This document shows, piece by piece, positions 42,618 through 53,072 of a stretch of 64,000 nt of DNA. The notes beneath the pieces are model-generated. The model was not told where the DNA came from, made no database searches, and saw only the letters and a list, made by a program, of their open reading frames with translations. The position numbers were made by a program, and so were the translations under genes. Position 1 is the first letter of the stretch; every line of letters begins with the position of its first letter. Where the stretch lies: positions 310,001 to 374,000 of the forward strand of contig OY764222.1 of assembly GCA_963668325.1 (NCBI GenBank). Reading direction: 5' to 3'. This DNA comes from MPNP01 sp963668325 (GTDB lineage: Bacteria; Pseudomonadota; Alphaproteobacteria; Rhodobacterales; Rhodobacteraceae).

Positions 42618-44054
42618 ATGTCCAAACAACAAATGCTGAATTTTGTCGAGGTTTCCTCGGAGATGCCCCAAAAGAGAACCAAAGGCGAGAGACTTGGAGA
42701 TTTTGAAGAAATTTATTCGGATTATCCCCCTGAAACTGCTGCCGTCCAGGCAAGTAGATGTTCGCAGTGTGGTGTGCCTTATTGCCAAACCCATTGTCCA
42801 CTCCACAATAATATTCCGGATTGGTTGAAATTATCAGCGGAAGGAAGGTTGAAAGAAGCCTATTTCCTTAGTCAGGAAACCAACACTTTTCCTGAAATCT
42901 GTGGTCGGATATGCCCACAAGACAGGCTGTGTGAAGGAAATTGCGTCATTGAGCAGGCGGGACATGGTACGGTAACTATTGGCTCAATCGAAAAGTATCT
43001 CACCGACCTTGCTTGGGAAAAAGGATGGGTTGAGGCAATTAACCCACCCATTGAACATGATTTTTCGGTTGGAATCATTGGAGCAGGACCAGCCGGCCTG
43101 GCAGCTGCAGATGTTTTACGACGAAACGGGACCAAGGTTGTCATTTACGACCAACATGACCGACCTGGAGGATTGCTAACCTATGGTATTCCAGGGTTTA
43201 AACTCGAAAAACCCGTAGTAATGAAAAGAATAGATCAACTGGTTGATGGAGGGGTTGATTTTCGCATGAACTGCCGGGTAGGAAGAGATATTTCCTTCCA
43301 GGAAATCAGGCAGAAATATGATTCCGTTCTGGTGGCAACCGGAGTGTATAAATCTCGTGATATAAAATGTCCGGGAATCGGTCTCGACGGTATTGTTCAG
43401 GCTATTGATTACCTGACGGCTTCGAATCGTAAAAGTTTTGGAGACAAGGTCCCGGACTTCGATTCAGGAATCCTGAATGCTCATGGCAAAAGAATTGTTG
43501 TAATTGGCGGTGGAGATACTGCTATGGATTGTGTTCGTACTGCTGTTCGCCAGGGAGCAAAATCTGTCAGATGCTATTACCGAAGAGACAAGGAAAACAT
43601 GCCTGGGTCCAGAAGAGAAGTTCAGAATGCTGAGGAGGAAGGTGTAGAGTTCATCTGGCTGACGTCCCCCAAAGGTTTTTCTGGTAAGGATATTGTAACC
43701 AAGGTATTGGCAAGAAAAATGAGACTGTCTGACCGGGATGCCACAGGTAGAAGAACACCTGTCCCAATACCTGGTGGCGATTTTGACGAAAAAGCCGATC
43801 TGGTTATTAAGGCTTTGGGTTTTGAACCGGAGAACCTTCCCCTGGATTGGAAGGTACCAGAATTGCAGATAACGGGTTGGGGGACTTTAAAAACCAACTT
43901 CAGAACCCACGAAACAAATCTTCCAGGAATTTATGCTGGAGGAGATATCGTCAGGGGTGCAAGTCTAGTGGTATGGGCCATTCGGGATGGACGGGAAGCC
44001 GCAGAAACCATTCTCAAACAATTTAGAAACACTTTGCTTGATCGTGCGGCATGA
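42618..44054 (+). CDS. gltD: Glutamate synthase small subunit
   Basis: 478 residues from ATG 42618 (a TTG four codons earlier is possible). N-terminal 4Fe-4S region with CSQCGVPYCQTHCPLHN and CGRICPQDRLCEGNC, then the FAD-binding GAGPAGLAAA (about 149) and the NADPH-binding GGGDTAMD (about 302). GltD passes electrons from NADPH to GltB, which makes two glutamate from glutamine and 2-oxoglutarate. It lies upstream of gltB, 52 bp apart, so the two are co-transcribed. Confidence 0.96.
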   Translation: MSKQQMLNFVEVSSEMPQKRTKGERLGDFEEIYSDYPPETAAVQASRCSQCGVPYCQTHCPLHNNIPDWLKLSAEGRLKEAYFLSQETNTFPEICGRICPQDRLCEGNCVIEQAGHGTVTIGSIEKYLTDLAWEKGWVEAINPPIEHDFSVGIIGAGPAGLAAADVLRRNGTKVVIYDQHDRPGGLLTYGIPGFKLEKPVVMKRIDQLVDGGVDFRMNCRVGRDISFQEIRQKYDSVLVATGVYKSRDIKCPGIGLDGIVQAIDYLTASNRKSFGDKVPDFDSGILNAHGKRIVVIGGGDTAMDCVRTAVRQGAKSVRCYYRRDKENMPGSRREVQNAEEEGVEFIWLTSPKGFSGKDIVTKVLARKMRLSDRDATGRRTPVPIPGGDFDEKADLVIKALGFEPENLPLDWKVPELQITGWGTLKTNFRTHETNLPGIYAGGDIVRGASLVVWAIRDGREAAETILKQFRNTLLDRAA

Positions 44055-44106
44055 AACTAACGGAATACTTGGAAGGGAAGCCTAAAACTGTTTTGAAAAA
44101 CGTAGG

Positions 44107-47100
44107 TTGAATATGACTATGGAAAAATCGGAAATAATTCTGCAGGAAAGGGCCCAAAGAGAACAAAGGGCTCTGAGCGGATTGTATCGGCAAGAAGATG
44201 AGCATGATGCCTGTGGTGTAGGCCTTGTTGTTTCAATTGATGACAAACCTTCAAGAAGAGTCGTTGAATACGGGATTATGTCACTGCAAGCTGTCTGGCA
44301 CAGAGGTGCAGTTGATGCTGATGGCAAAACCGGCGATGGAGCAGGCATCGGTACCCAAATACCAAGGGAATTTTTCCGTAAGCAAATCAAACGGACAGGC
44401 CATGAATTGGACCAAGCAAAAAAACTGGCTGTTGGCATGGTATTTTTACCAAGAACCGATTTTGGAGCTCAGGAAACTTGTCGAACCATCGTCGAGGCAG
44501 AAATCCTGAATATGGGACATACCATCTATGGATGGCGCCATGTACCGGTAAACACAAGTGTTCTGGGAGAAAAGGCCAGTGCAACCAGACCGGAAATCGA
44601 ACAGATACTCATTGCTGATGGTCGCAACCTGACAGAAGAAGAGTTTGAAAGAAATCTTTATATCATTCGTCGGCGGATTGAGCGGGCTGTGAACAAAGCC
44701 CAAATCAATGGAATGTACATCTGTTCTCTTTCCAGTAAGACAATTGTCTATAAAGGGATGATGTTGGCCGAGCAGGTGGCGGAATTTTATCCCGACTTGA
44801 AGGACCCGGATTTTACTTCAGCATTTGCCCTTTATCATCAAAGATATTCGACCAATACATTCCCTCAATGGTGGCTTGCTCAACCCTTTCGAATGATGGC
44901 CCACAATGGAGAAATCAATACTTTGAAGGGAAATCTGAACTGGTTAAAAAGCCATGAGATCAAAATGGTTTCAGATAGTTTTGGGGATTTTGAGGAGGAT
45001 ATAAAACCTATTGTGCCACAAGGTTCATCTGATTCAGCAGCCCTGGATGCAGTATTTGAGGTCATGGTAAGAGCTGGCAGAAATGCCCCTATGACAAAAG
45101 CCATTCTTGTTCCCGAAGCCTGGTCAAAAAAGCAGGATTCCATGCCCGAGGAATGGCGGGATATGTACCATTATTGTAATGCAATTATGGAACCATGGGA
45201 TGGTCCGGCTGCCTTGGCCATGACGGATGGAAGGTGGGTTGTCGCAGGTGTGGACAGAAATGGTTTGAGGCCATTTCGCTATACAGTCACCAAGGACAAT
45301 CTTCTGATCGCCGGTTCAGAAACAGGCATGGTCCCGCTTGATGAAATGGATATCATTGAAAAGGGAGCACTCGGTCCAGGCCATATGGTTGCTGTAGACT
45401 TGCTGGAAAACAAGCTTTATCGCAACCATGAACTTAAAGGGAAGCTTGCCCAGAGCCAGACATTTGGTGAGTTGACGAACAAGATTGTTAAACTTGATGA
45501 ACATTTGGAAGATGTCTCGGAGAAAACCCTCTATTCCGGCAAGGAATTAAGACGAAGACAGAGCATGGCGGGCATGACTCTCGAGGACATTGAAGCAATC
45601 CTGATTCCCATGGCCGAAGAAGGGAAAGAGGCCGTCGCCTCAATGGGGGATGATACACCCCCAGCAGTATTATCCGACCAGTATCGGCCGATGAGCCATT
45701 ATTTCCGGCAAAATTTCAGTCAGGTTACCAATCCACCAATTGATTCCTTGCGTGAAAGTAGGGTTATGAGCCTGATAACCCGTTTCGGCAATCTCAACAA
45801 TGTGCTTGATGAAAAAACAGATTCAGTTGCTACGGCCTACCTTGAATCTCCCTTCCTGAGCAACGCCATGTTTGATGCAACCATGGGCTTTTTTGGTGAG
45901 GGGGTAACGGAAATCGATTGTACCCTTGACCTTGATGATGGTCCCAAGGCCCTGAAGAAAAATCTGCACAGGGTCCTGAAGGAAGCAGAAGATAAAGTTT
46001 GTTCAGGGTTTTCCCACCTGGTATTAACAGACATGAATCAGGGTCCCAACAGAATACCGATGCCTATGATTCTTGTAACGAGTGCAGTGCATAGTTGGTT
46101 GACAACCAAGGGTTTGCGTACCTTTACAACCATCAATGTAAGATCGGGTGAGTGTCTTGATGCCCATTACTTTGCTGTTCTAATCGCTTGTGGGGCAACC
46201 ACGGTAAATGCCTATCTAGCCCAGGACACTTTATCCGACAGGATTGCCAGGAACCTGTTGGATGATACTCTGGAAGGGGCTGTGGATAAATTCAGGGAAG
46301 CCATTAACCAGGGTTTGCTCAAGATTATTTCAAAAATGGGCATATCCGTCATCTCATCTTATCGGGGAGGGTTGAATTTTGAAGCTATAGGATTGTCCCG
46401 TGCGATGGTCACAAAATACTTTCCCGGAATGCCAAGCAGGATTTCGGGAATAGGTCTACGAGGTTTATATAAAAAACTGGTTGAACAACACAGGAAAAGC
46501 TGGGAGACAAATCTGAACATACTTCCTGTCGGTGGTTTTTATAAGCAAAGGAATTCCGGGGAAGCACATGCCTGGCAGGCCCGAGGTATGCGATTGCTCC
46601 AGACAGCCTGTGACCAGGATAGGTATGACCTATGGAGAGAATATTCAAAAACCATGAATAATGGCCCTCCTTTGAATTTAAGAGATCTTCTCAAGATTTC
46701 TGAGGATGAGCAAAAGGTTGGATTGGATGAAGTAGAATCCATAACCTCAATCAGAAAAAGATTTGTAACACCCGGGATGTCCCTAGGGGCTCTCAGCCCA
46801 GAAGCCCATAGGACCTTGAATGTTGCCATGAATCGGATTGGTGCCAAGTCAGATTCCGGTGAAGGGGGTGAAGACCCTGCCCATTCCACTCCTGATGCCA
46901 ATGGAGATAATCCCTCCGCTAGGATTAAGCAGGTTGCTAGTGGCAGGTTTGGAGTAACCGCCGAATATTTGAGTAACTGTGATGAACTGGAAATCAAAAT
47001 AGCCCAAGGTGCCAAGCCTGGAGAGGGTGGCCAACTACCCGGCATGAAAGTAACAGCCTTGATTGCCAAATTGAGGCATTCAACTCAGGGTGTGACACTG

Positions 47101-48648
47101 ATTTCTCCTCCGCCTCATCATGATATCTATTCCATTGAGGACCTATCCCAACTGATCTATGACCTCAAGCAGATTAACCCCTTGGCCAAGGTTTGTGTCA
47201 AACTGGTATCATCGTCAGGGATTGGAACCATAGCGGCTGGGGTAGCCAAGGCAAAAGCGGATGTGATCCTTATTTCAGGGCACTCTGGAGGAACCGGTGC
47301 TTCACCGGCAACTTCGATCAAATATGCCGGTTTGCCTTGGGAGATAGGGCTTGCTGAGACTCATCAGGTTTTGACACTGAACAACCTGCGAGACCGAGTA
47401 ATTCTTCGAACTGATGGTGGCCTTCGAACAGGTAGGGATATTGTCATTGCAGCATTGCTAGGAGCCGAAGAATTTGGCATTGGGACTGCTGCCTTGATTT
47501 CCATGGGATGTCTGATGGTCAGACAATGTCAGTCCAACACCTGTCCAGTAGGAGTTTGTACTCAGGATGAGAGGTTGCGGGAGAAGTTTACAGGAGAAGT
47601 ATCTAAGGTAGTCAATTTAATAACTTTTTATGCCCGGGAAGTAAGGGAAATCCTAGCTGATTTGGGACATAAATCCCTGGATGAGATTATAGGGCGTACT
47701 GATTTGTTATATCAGGTATCCAAAGGTTCAGACTATTTGGTAGACTTGGACCTTAATCCCCTTTTGGTTAAAGTAGATGATAGTATCAGGGTTGGAAAAA
47801 GGGCCGAAAAAGTAAGAAATGGGGTGCAGGAATCCCTTGATGCAGAAATTCAGACAGATGCCAAGGCTTTCCTTGAAGAAGGCGAAAAAATGCAACTTTC
47901 CTATGATGTTCAAAACACTCAGAGAACGATTGGGGCAAGGACTTCCTATCGGATTGTAAAGCGATTCGGTATGAACAATTCGCTCCAACCTGATCATCTT
48001 ACCATCAAGCTTACAGGTTCGGCTGGGCAATCCTTGGGGGCATTTATTGTCAACGGGTTGAAAATTGTCATTTTTGGTGATGCCAATGACTATGTTGGCA
48101 AAGGTCTTTCTGGTGGAACGATTGTTGTGAAGCCTCCAAATTCGTCCAATTTGGTTGCTGCTGACAATACCATTATTGGGAATACCGTTCTTTATGGCGC
48201 TACCAAAGGGAAAATGTTTGTTGCTGGTAGAGCCGGAGAGAGATTCTGTGTACGAAACTCAGGCGCAATTGTTGTTGTCGAAGGCTGTGGAGCAAATGGA
48301 TGCGAGTACATGACAGGTGGAACTGCGGTTATTCTTGGGTCCATCGGAATTAACTTTGGGGCCGGAATGACAGGCGGAATGGCTTACCTATATGATAAGG
48401 ATGGCAAAGCACAGCAGATGATAAATTATGATTCGCTGGTTTCCTGTCCGGTATCAGTACCCTATTGGAAAAATCAATTGCATGAACTGATCAGTGAACA
48501 TGTCCTGGAGACAGGAAGTGTGTTAGGCAACAAAATACTTAACAATTGGGAAGTTGAGGGCGAAAAGTTCCTTCAGATTTGTCCTAAAGAAATGCTGTCA
48601 AGAATTCCCGTGCCAATTACCGAGTTTGAAACACAACTCATTGCCTAA
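44107..48648 (+). CDS. gltB: Glutamate synthase large subunit
   Basis: 1,513 residues. The glutamine amidotransferase nucleophile is Cys36 in EHDACGVGLV, which implies removal of a 35-residue propeptide. The central and FMN-binding domains follow, with SGEGGEDPAHS (about 916), SGHSGGTGASP (about 1,060) and the 3Fe-4S cluster motif CLMVRQCQSNTCPVGVC (about 1,137-1,153), then the C-terminal beta-helix domain (GGTAVILG). The start is TTG 44107 or one of two nearby ATGs. The stop codon TAA (48646-48648) is part of the 6-bp target duplication of the 1.8-kb IS copy 2, so the protein end is unchanged but the transcript now runs into the IS. Confidence 0.97.
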   Translation: MNMTMEKSEIILQERAQREQRALSGLYRQEDEHDACGVGLVVSIDDKPSRRVVEYGIMSLQAVWHRGAVDADGKTGDGAGIGTQIPREFFRKQIKRTGHELDQAKKLAVGMVFLPRTDFGAQETCRTIVEAEILNMGHTIYGWRHVPVNTSVLGEKASATRPEIEQILIADGRNLTEEEFERNLYIIRRRIERAVNKAQINGMYICSLSSKTIVYKGMMLAEQVAEFYPDLKDPDFTSAFALYHQRYSTNTFPQWWLAQPFRMMAHNGEINTLKGNLNWLKSHEIKMVSDSFGDFEEDIKPIVPQGSSDSAALDAVFEVMVRAGRNAPMTKAILVPEAWSKKQDSMPEEWRDMYHYCNAIMEPWDGPAALAMTDGRWVVAGVDRNGLRPFRYTVTKDNLLIAGSETGMVPLDEMDIIEKGALGPGHMVAVDLLENKLYRNHELKGKLAQSQTFGELTNKIVKLDEHLEDVSEKTLYSGKELRRRQSMAGMTLEDIEAILIPMAEEGKEAVASMGDDTPPAVLSDQYRPMSHYFRQNFSQVTNPPIDSLRESRVMSLITRFGNLNNVLDEKTDSVATAYLESPFLSNAMFDATMGFFGEGVTEIDCTLDLDDGPKALKKNLHRVLKEAEDKVCSGFSHLVLTDMNQGPNRIPMPMILVTSAVHSWLTTKGLRTFTTINVRSGECLDAHYFAVLIACGATTVNAYLAQDTLSDRIARNLLDDTLEGAVDKFREAINQGLLKIISKMGISVISSYRGGLNFEAIGLSRAMVTKYFPGMPSRISGIGLRGLYKKLVEQHRKSWETNLNILPVGGFYKQRNSGEAHAWQARGMRLLQTACDQDRYDLWREYSKTMNNGPPLNLRDLLKISEDEQKVGLDEVESITSIRKRFVTPGMSLGALSPEAHRTLNVAMNRIGAKSDSGEGGEDPAHSTPDANGDNPSARIKQVASGRFGVTAEYLSNCDELEIKIAQGAKPGEGGQLPGMKVTALIAKLRHSTQGVTLISPPPHHDIYSIEDLSQLIYDLKQINPLAKVCVKLVSSSGIGTIAAGVAKAKADVILISGHSGGTGASPATSIKYAGLPWEIGLAETHQVLTLNNLRDRVILRTDGGLRTGRDIVIAALLGAEEFGIGTAALISMGCLMVRQCQSNTCPVGVCTQDERLREKFTGEVSKVVNLITFYAREVREILADLGHKSLDEIIGRTDLLYQVSKGSDYLVDLDLNPLLVKVDDSIRVGKRAEKVRNGVQESLDAEIQTDAKAFLEEGEKMQLSYDVQNTQRTIGARTSYRIVKRFGMNNSLQPDHLTIKLTGSAGQSLGAFIVNGLKIVIFGDANDYVGKGLSGGTIVVKPPNSSNLVAADNTIIGNTVLYGATKGKMFVAGRAGERFCVRNSGAIVVVEGCGANGCEYMTGGTAVILGSIGINFGAGMTGGMAYLYDKDGKAQQMINYDSLVSCPVSVPYWKNQLHELISEHVLETGSVLGNKILNNWEVEGEKFLQICPKEMLSRIPVPITEFETQLIA

Positions 48649-50477
48649 TTAGTGTCTGCCCAGAAAATACCTGATTTTTAGCAAATTGCCATAATTTCAT
48701 TTTCCCAGATTCCTTCACCGAACAAAAATTTTCAGCTTCGAGCTTGGTTTTCCACAAAAAAACAACTTTTCGAACAACTTTTTCCACAAATTATCCGATC
48801 TTTCCCAAGTCAAGACAGACCTCCCCTGGCCGTCCTTTGGGGACGATTATTTGGATTTTGGTGCAGGTGGTTTCGTCAGGCCACCAGGCGTGGTCGTTTA
48901 TCTCGCACCAGCAAGCGTTTCAGCTCGTCTTTCTTCTTCCTACGTAACAAACGACCCAAATGATGAATATTGCAGGCAACCACCGACAAGGCAACCACAC
49001 GCTCAAAACCATCAGCTCCATACGCCCGAACCCGGGCAAGACCATGATGCTCAAGGCTATTGATTTTCGATTCTATCCCCGGATGTTCCTTCCGCATGGC
49101 AACAAAATTAGCGCCACTTTCTCGTTCTTTATCGGCCTTGGTTAGATAACCCTTGCGCGGAAGGACATTGTCAGCAAGAAGTTCGTCCAAACGGACCCGA
49201 TTGGCCGGACTGTGAAAACCACGGTCAAAACTGCAGGCCCGAAGCGACGGGAAGCGGGCCTGCGTTTCCTCAATCATCGGTTGGGCATGATCAACATCGC
49301 TCCCGGCCCACATGATCCGGTGATGCAGGATAAAGCCACAATCATCTTCCAGGACGCAGACCGGCACGCCGAGTTCAACCGGAGTTCCGGCCTTGCCTTT
49401 GGAGATCCATCGCGTGTGTTCCTCAAAAATTGAATAGACCTTTTCAGCCGTGGGGATCGTTTCGCCCTGCAGCAAACGACGATCAATCTGATCAATCTGA
49501 CGGCGGGCATGACGAAAATAATTGGCCATGGCAACCAAGTCCTTGTCCTTGGTTATCCCCACAACACGCAACACAAGCAAGGTCTCTTCGGCCCTTGTGA
49601 CAAGATCACCACACTGGCCAAGATAAGCCCTTACATCCTCCGGACTGGCCCGCCTGGTCTTCCGAACCGCATGAAACTTCCGCCTGACCGAAGCCCTCAA
49701 ATGTTTACATTGACGCCACCCACCAATATGGGCAGCGTTGGCCTCACGACCAAGCGTACGAAGAAGACAACGCATCGCATCCCATAACAGATTGACATCC
49801 GTCGGATAATGCACATCCGTCTCGACCACAAAAGAATCACACCGCCCGCGCAATGGTGCGCCAGGCTTTTTTTTTGACACTTGGTGACCACTATCGACAA
49901 CCAGCTTGCCAACCGCGGCCAATAACTCTGGCGACAACAGGGTGACATTATCAACAACCGACTGGTAGGAATAGCGGCTATCATCAAAAATATCAGAATG
50001 GCCAAGAAACTTCCGAATGGTTTTGTGCTCATTGACCAAATCTTGCAAACGGTCATAGTCACAATTCAAACCCTGCATCAGGACACCCATCACCAGGATC
50101 TGCCACAAATCCATCCCGGGTCGGCCCAACTTGTGATTGACATTGGGAACCATTTTCTCCTCCAGGAGAGCAAAAAGTTGCTCCCGCAAGGTCTTGTCCG
50201 TGTAAAGATGCTGAAGCCCGATCAAGATGGCCGGGATGTCATCCCTGGATTTGTAATCCAACGCAATGTTCTCAATACCAACATCACCAAGTTGTCTTTG
50301 GGGGATCGTTTGTCGCATGCTCTAACCTCGAAGAATTGTTGCTTTGGGGCAAGATCAGGCTTTATTTTGAAAAAAAACAAATTTAAGTACCGATCTTGAA
50401 AAGAAGATTCGCATACCAAATCCCCTCTTGTAAAGGGTTTGAGAACAATTAATTCATTTTCGGGCGGACACTAATTA
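48646..50477 (-). mobile_element. 1.8-kb DDE insertion sequence, copy 2
   Basis: The element spans 48652-50471 (1,820 bp) with ends GTGTCTGCCC and GGGCGGACAC and the target duplication TAATTA (48646-48651, 50472-50477). It is oriented opposite to copy 1. Subterminal sequence at both ends, including CAGAAAATACCTGATTTTT, matches copy 1. Its insertion point is the gltB stop codon. Confidence 0.88.
48876..50318 (-). CDS. DDE transposase of the 1.8-kb IS, copy 2
   Basis: 480 residues, intact, with the same landmarks as copy 1: LGRPGMDLWQILVMGVLMQG, FVVETDVHYPTDVNLL, ACSFDRGFHSPANR and a basic tail. Differences from copy 1 are scattered along the whole protein, most at the N-terminus and in the middle, so the copies have been diverging for some time or were acquired separately. 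Confidence 0.85.
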   Translation of the reverse strand: MRQTIPQRQLGDVGIENIALDYKSRDDIPAILIGLQHLYTDKTLREQLFALLEEKMVPNVNHKLGRPGMDLWQILVMGVLMQGLNCDYDRLQDLVNEHKTIRKFLGHSDIFDDSRYSYQSVVDNVTLLSPELLAAVGKLVVDSGHQVSKKKPGAPLRGRCDSFVVETDVHYPTDVNLLWDAMRCLLRTLGREANAAHIGGWRQCKHLRASVRRKFHAVRKTRRASPEDVRAYLGQCGDLVTRAEETLLVLRVVGITKDKDLVAMANYFRHARRQIDQIDRRLLQGETIPTAEKVYSIFEEHTRWISKGKAGTPVELGVPVCVLEDDCGFILHHRIMWAGSDVDHAQPMIEETQARFPSLRACSFDRGFHSPANRVRLDELLADNVLPRKGYLTKADKERESGANFVAMRKEHPGIESKINSLEHHGLARVRAYGADGFERVVALSVVACNIHHLGRLLRRKKKDELKRLLVRDKRPRLVA

Positions 50478-50662
50478 CAAGTAATTTTGCAGTTTGGTTA
50501 GAATCACTACAAGGAAGTTCTCTCTTTTCAGCAAGACTAACCACGGTTGTCATGCTCGCCATCTTACTTCGGGCTTTCCCCAACTAATTCTCCCGAGATA
50601 AACATACATACCGAAAACTCATGGTCCTAATTTTTCTTGAAACACCTCTCTTGAATTTGTCC

Positions 50663-50681
50663 GAAATATGATACATATTTC
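50663..50681. promoter_or_regulatory. Palindrome upstream of abiEi, candidate operator
   Basis: GAAATAT (50663-50669) and ATATTTC (50675-50681) are exact inverted repeats 5 bp apart, ending 4 bp before the preferred abiEi start. A TTGAAT (50651-50656) / TACATA (50673-50678) pair with 16-bp spacing overlaps it. AbiEi proteins are known to repress their own operon by binding inverted repeats. Confidence 0.4.
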
Positions 50682-50685
50682 AGTT

Positions 50686-51351
50686 ATGAAAGTTCTAAAT
50701 AAAAATACAGATTTGCGTTCTCGCCTTTTCACCCGGATTGCGTCTAATCCAGATGAGGTCTGGGTTCCCGCAGATTTTGCTGACCTCGGTACTCGGGCTG
50801 CAGTTGACAAGACCCTACAACGCCTTGTTGCTTCTGGAGACCTGCGTCGTATCACTCGAGGCCTATACGACAGACCGGGTACCAATAAATTAACCGGGCG
50901 GCAGAAAGTACCTGATTACCGTGCGGTCATACGGGCCGTAACCCGACGGGATCAGGCACGTACAATCATTGACGGCTTAACAGCTGCCAACGAACTCGGT
51001 CTTACCACTGCCGTGTCGGCAAAAATTGTAGTGCTGGTTGATGCACGATTGAAGTCAATCAAACTGGGAAGACAGGAGATTCATTTTCGTCACGCAGCCC
51101 CTAGTAGTCTCTTCTGGGCAGGTCGACCAGCAATGCATGTGGTACAGGCATTGCACTGGCTAAGGGATATGCTGGAGGAAGTAGATGAGCAACACCGCAT
51201 CAGGGCCAAGTTACGAAGTATCTTTGCTGACCCGGAGAATGGCCAAAAAATCCGAGAAGATCTGATATCAGGCTTCTATGCTCTACCGATCTGGATGCAA
51301 GAATTCTTGCGTGATTTGCTTGTTGACCATGTAGAAAAGGTACGTTTATGA
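50686..51351 (+). CDS. abiEi: AbiEi-type antitoxin (type IV toxin-antitoxin)
   Basis: 221 residues from ATG 50686; an earlier ATG at 50668 lies within a palindrome and is less likely. The N-terminal winged helix (WVPADFADLGTRAAVDKTLQ, then GDLRRITRGLYDRP) and the DUF6088/AbiEi middle part (ANELGLTTAVSAKIVVLVDA) are clear. In AbiE systems the antitoxin represses transcription and counters the toxin without binding it. It overlaps the toxin gene by 4 bp (ATGA). Confidence 0.82.
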   Translation: MKVLNKNTDLRSRLFTRIASNPDEVWVPADFADLGTRAAVDKTLQRLVASGDLRRITRGLYDRPGTNKLTGRQKVPDYRAVIRAVTRRDQARTIIDGLTAANELGLTTAVSAKIVVLVDARLKSIKLGRQEIHFRHAAPSSLFWAGRPAMHVVQALHWLRDMLEEVDEQHRIRAKLRSIFADPENGQKIREDLISGFYALPIWMQEFLRDLLVDHVEKVRL

Positions 51352-52409
51352 CATTTAATTCTTACAAGATAATCGGTACCGCTTCTGTAAAGGACCGGCA
51401 AGATTTGTTTCTCGAAACTGCAAACCGTCTAGGTCTTCCTGTCAACCAAGTTGAGAAGGACTTTTGGGTTTGCTGGACGTTGAACGCCCTTTACTGTGAG
51501 AGACCTTCCCAAATTCCTCGACTCCTTTTCAAAGGTGGAACATCATTGTCGAAAGCATTCGACCTGATCAGTCGTTTCTCCGAGGATATCGACATCACAG
51601 TGTTCCGTACAGATCTTGTTGATGAACCGACAACGGTTGATGATTTGGAAAGGATGACGACCAGCAAGCGGAAAAAACATCTCAAAAAAATCAGAAAAGA
51701 ATGCAGTAATTATATTACCGGTAATCTCCGGGAATTCCTGGCTGAACAATTGGCCGACTCCACTAGTGGCATAGGAAAAATCGATATTTATAAAACAGAT
51801 AATAATGAAAATAATCCGACATTACTTGTTAAATATCCTGAGATCGAGCCGAGTGATAAAAATTATATACAATCGGTTGTAAGGATCGAAGCAGGTGCAA
51901 AGTCTGCTCTTGACCCACACCATCAGGTCACAATTCAGCCATATATCGCTGACGATGCTGCAAATTTGGATTTGGCAATCAGCGGTGTTACTACAATCGC
52001 AGCGTCTCGAACTTTCTGGGACAAGGTGATGATTGCACATGGCCACCGCTCGCATTCGATAAACGGCCAGTTGAAGCATAATGGCGAGCGTATGTCACGA
52101 CACTATTATGATCTCCATTGTATTTTTTGCTCGGGGATCGGTAAACAGGCTCTAATGGACAGGGATTTGGGTGCTGACTGCGTGCGACATACTCAAATGT
52201 TTTTTAACGGAGATAACTATGATTTTTCCTCGGCAAAATCCGGAACATTTTCAATCACCCCGAACGAAGCAATGGTTAAAGTTCTCTCGGAAGATTATAC
52301 AAAAATGAGGGGTATGATATTCGGCGATGCTCCCTCCTTCGAGAAAATCCTTGTTTCAGTCAACAGGATCGAACGAATACTCAATAATGAATATGGCAAT
52401 AAGAGATAA
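51348..52409 (+). CDS. abiEii: AbiEii-type nucleotidyltransferase toxin
   Basis: 353 residues with the AbiEii/DUF1814 nucleotidyltransferase core: VEKDFWVCWTLNALY (about 29-43), LLFKGGTSLSKAFDLI (about 53-68) and FSEDIDITVF (about 72-81), where the GGTS and DxD residues bind nucleotide and metal. The later KVMIAHG and RHYYDL blocks also fit the family. AbiEii toxins add nucleotides (in MenT relatives to tRNA) and slow growth, aborting phage infection. No transposase is near other than IS copy 2 just upstream. Confidence 0.85.
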   Translation: MTFNSYKIIGTASVKDRQDLFLETANRLGLPVNQVEKDFWVCWTLNALYCERPSQIPRLLFKGGTSLSKAFDLISRFSEDIDITVFRTDLVDEPTTVDDLERMTTSKRKKHLKKIRKECSNYITGNLREFLAEQLADSTSGIGKIDIYKTDNNENNPTLLVKYPEIEPSDKNYIQSVVRIEAGAKSALDPHHQVTIQPYIADDAANLDLAISGVTTIAASRTFWDKVMIAHGHRSHSINGQLKHNGERMSRHYYDLHCIFCSGIGKQALMDRDLGADCVRHTQMFFNGDNYDFSSAKSGTFSITPNEAMVKVLSEDYTKMRGMIFGDAPSFEKILVSVNRIERILNNEYGNKR

Positions 52410-53072
52410 GCCTGTTGGTTTTTGAAATACCCGTAACAAACAAAATCATCAAAAAACGTTCTTTAAAAGAATCTAACATACATGGATGAATGTTAATGGA
52501 TACAATTTAAGGTAAATCTGATTCGCGATATTAATACAAAAGGTTTTGATGTTGATAACCCCATAATCTCTCATAATGGGTAATTTTCTTACTTTATTCT
52601 AGCGCATGATTTTCGAGAGATCAAAATTATCCAGAAAAGTTCTCCTTTCCAGCAAGCTGTTTCTGAATTTGTCACTTTGAGATCTTGAAGAGTCAAAATC
52701 TGGCAAATTCAAGATAAATCAGCCTCCAATTATTACCTCAAATTCAAGTATCTAATAATGGTTCTACTGATAATTCGGTTGATTCGAATCCATAGCATGG
52801 CTTAGGATTTGGACAAGAAGGAGTAGCGAAATACTGAATTCAAAGGGTGATTCTCATGATTGGGGATTACAAACCACAAAAAAGCCTAATCAGAAAATAA
52901 ATGACTACGAATTCCCCAATTCTAATAGGATAAATCTAAATTATAACATCAAATTAGTATTAGAATATGAGCAATTTATCCCACACCCAACTCCTATATT
53001 GAAAAAAATTAACTATAAAAATTTTTTTTGTTGCAATTAGTTTTTATTATCTCTATAAATAGAACAATCGCC
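52410..53072. other. Intergenic, 660 bp, no gene seen
   Basis: AT-rich DNA between the AbiE operon and soeC. All frames are broken by stops and I see no tRNA or clear repeat. It contains no obvious terminator for abiE, but a strong plus-strand terminator lies just beyond it, inside the soeC 3' end. Confidence 0.5.
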
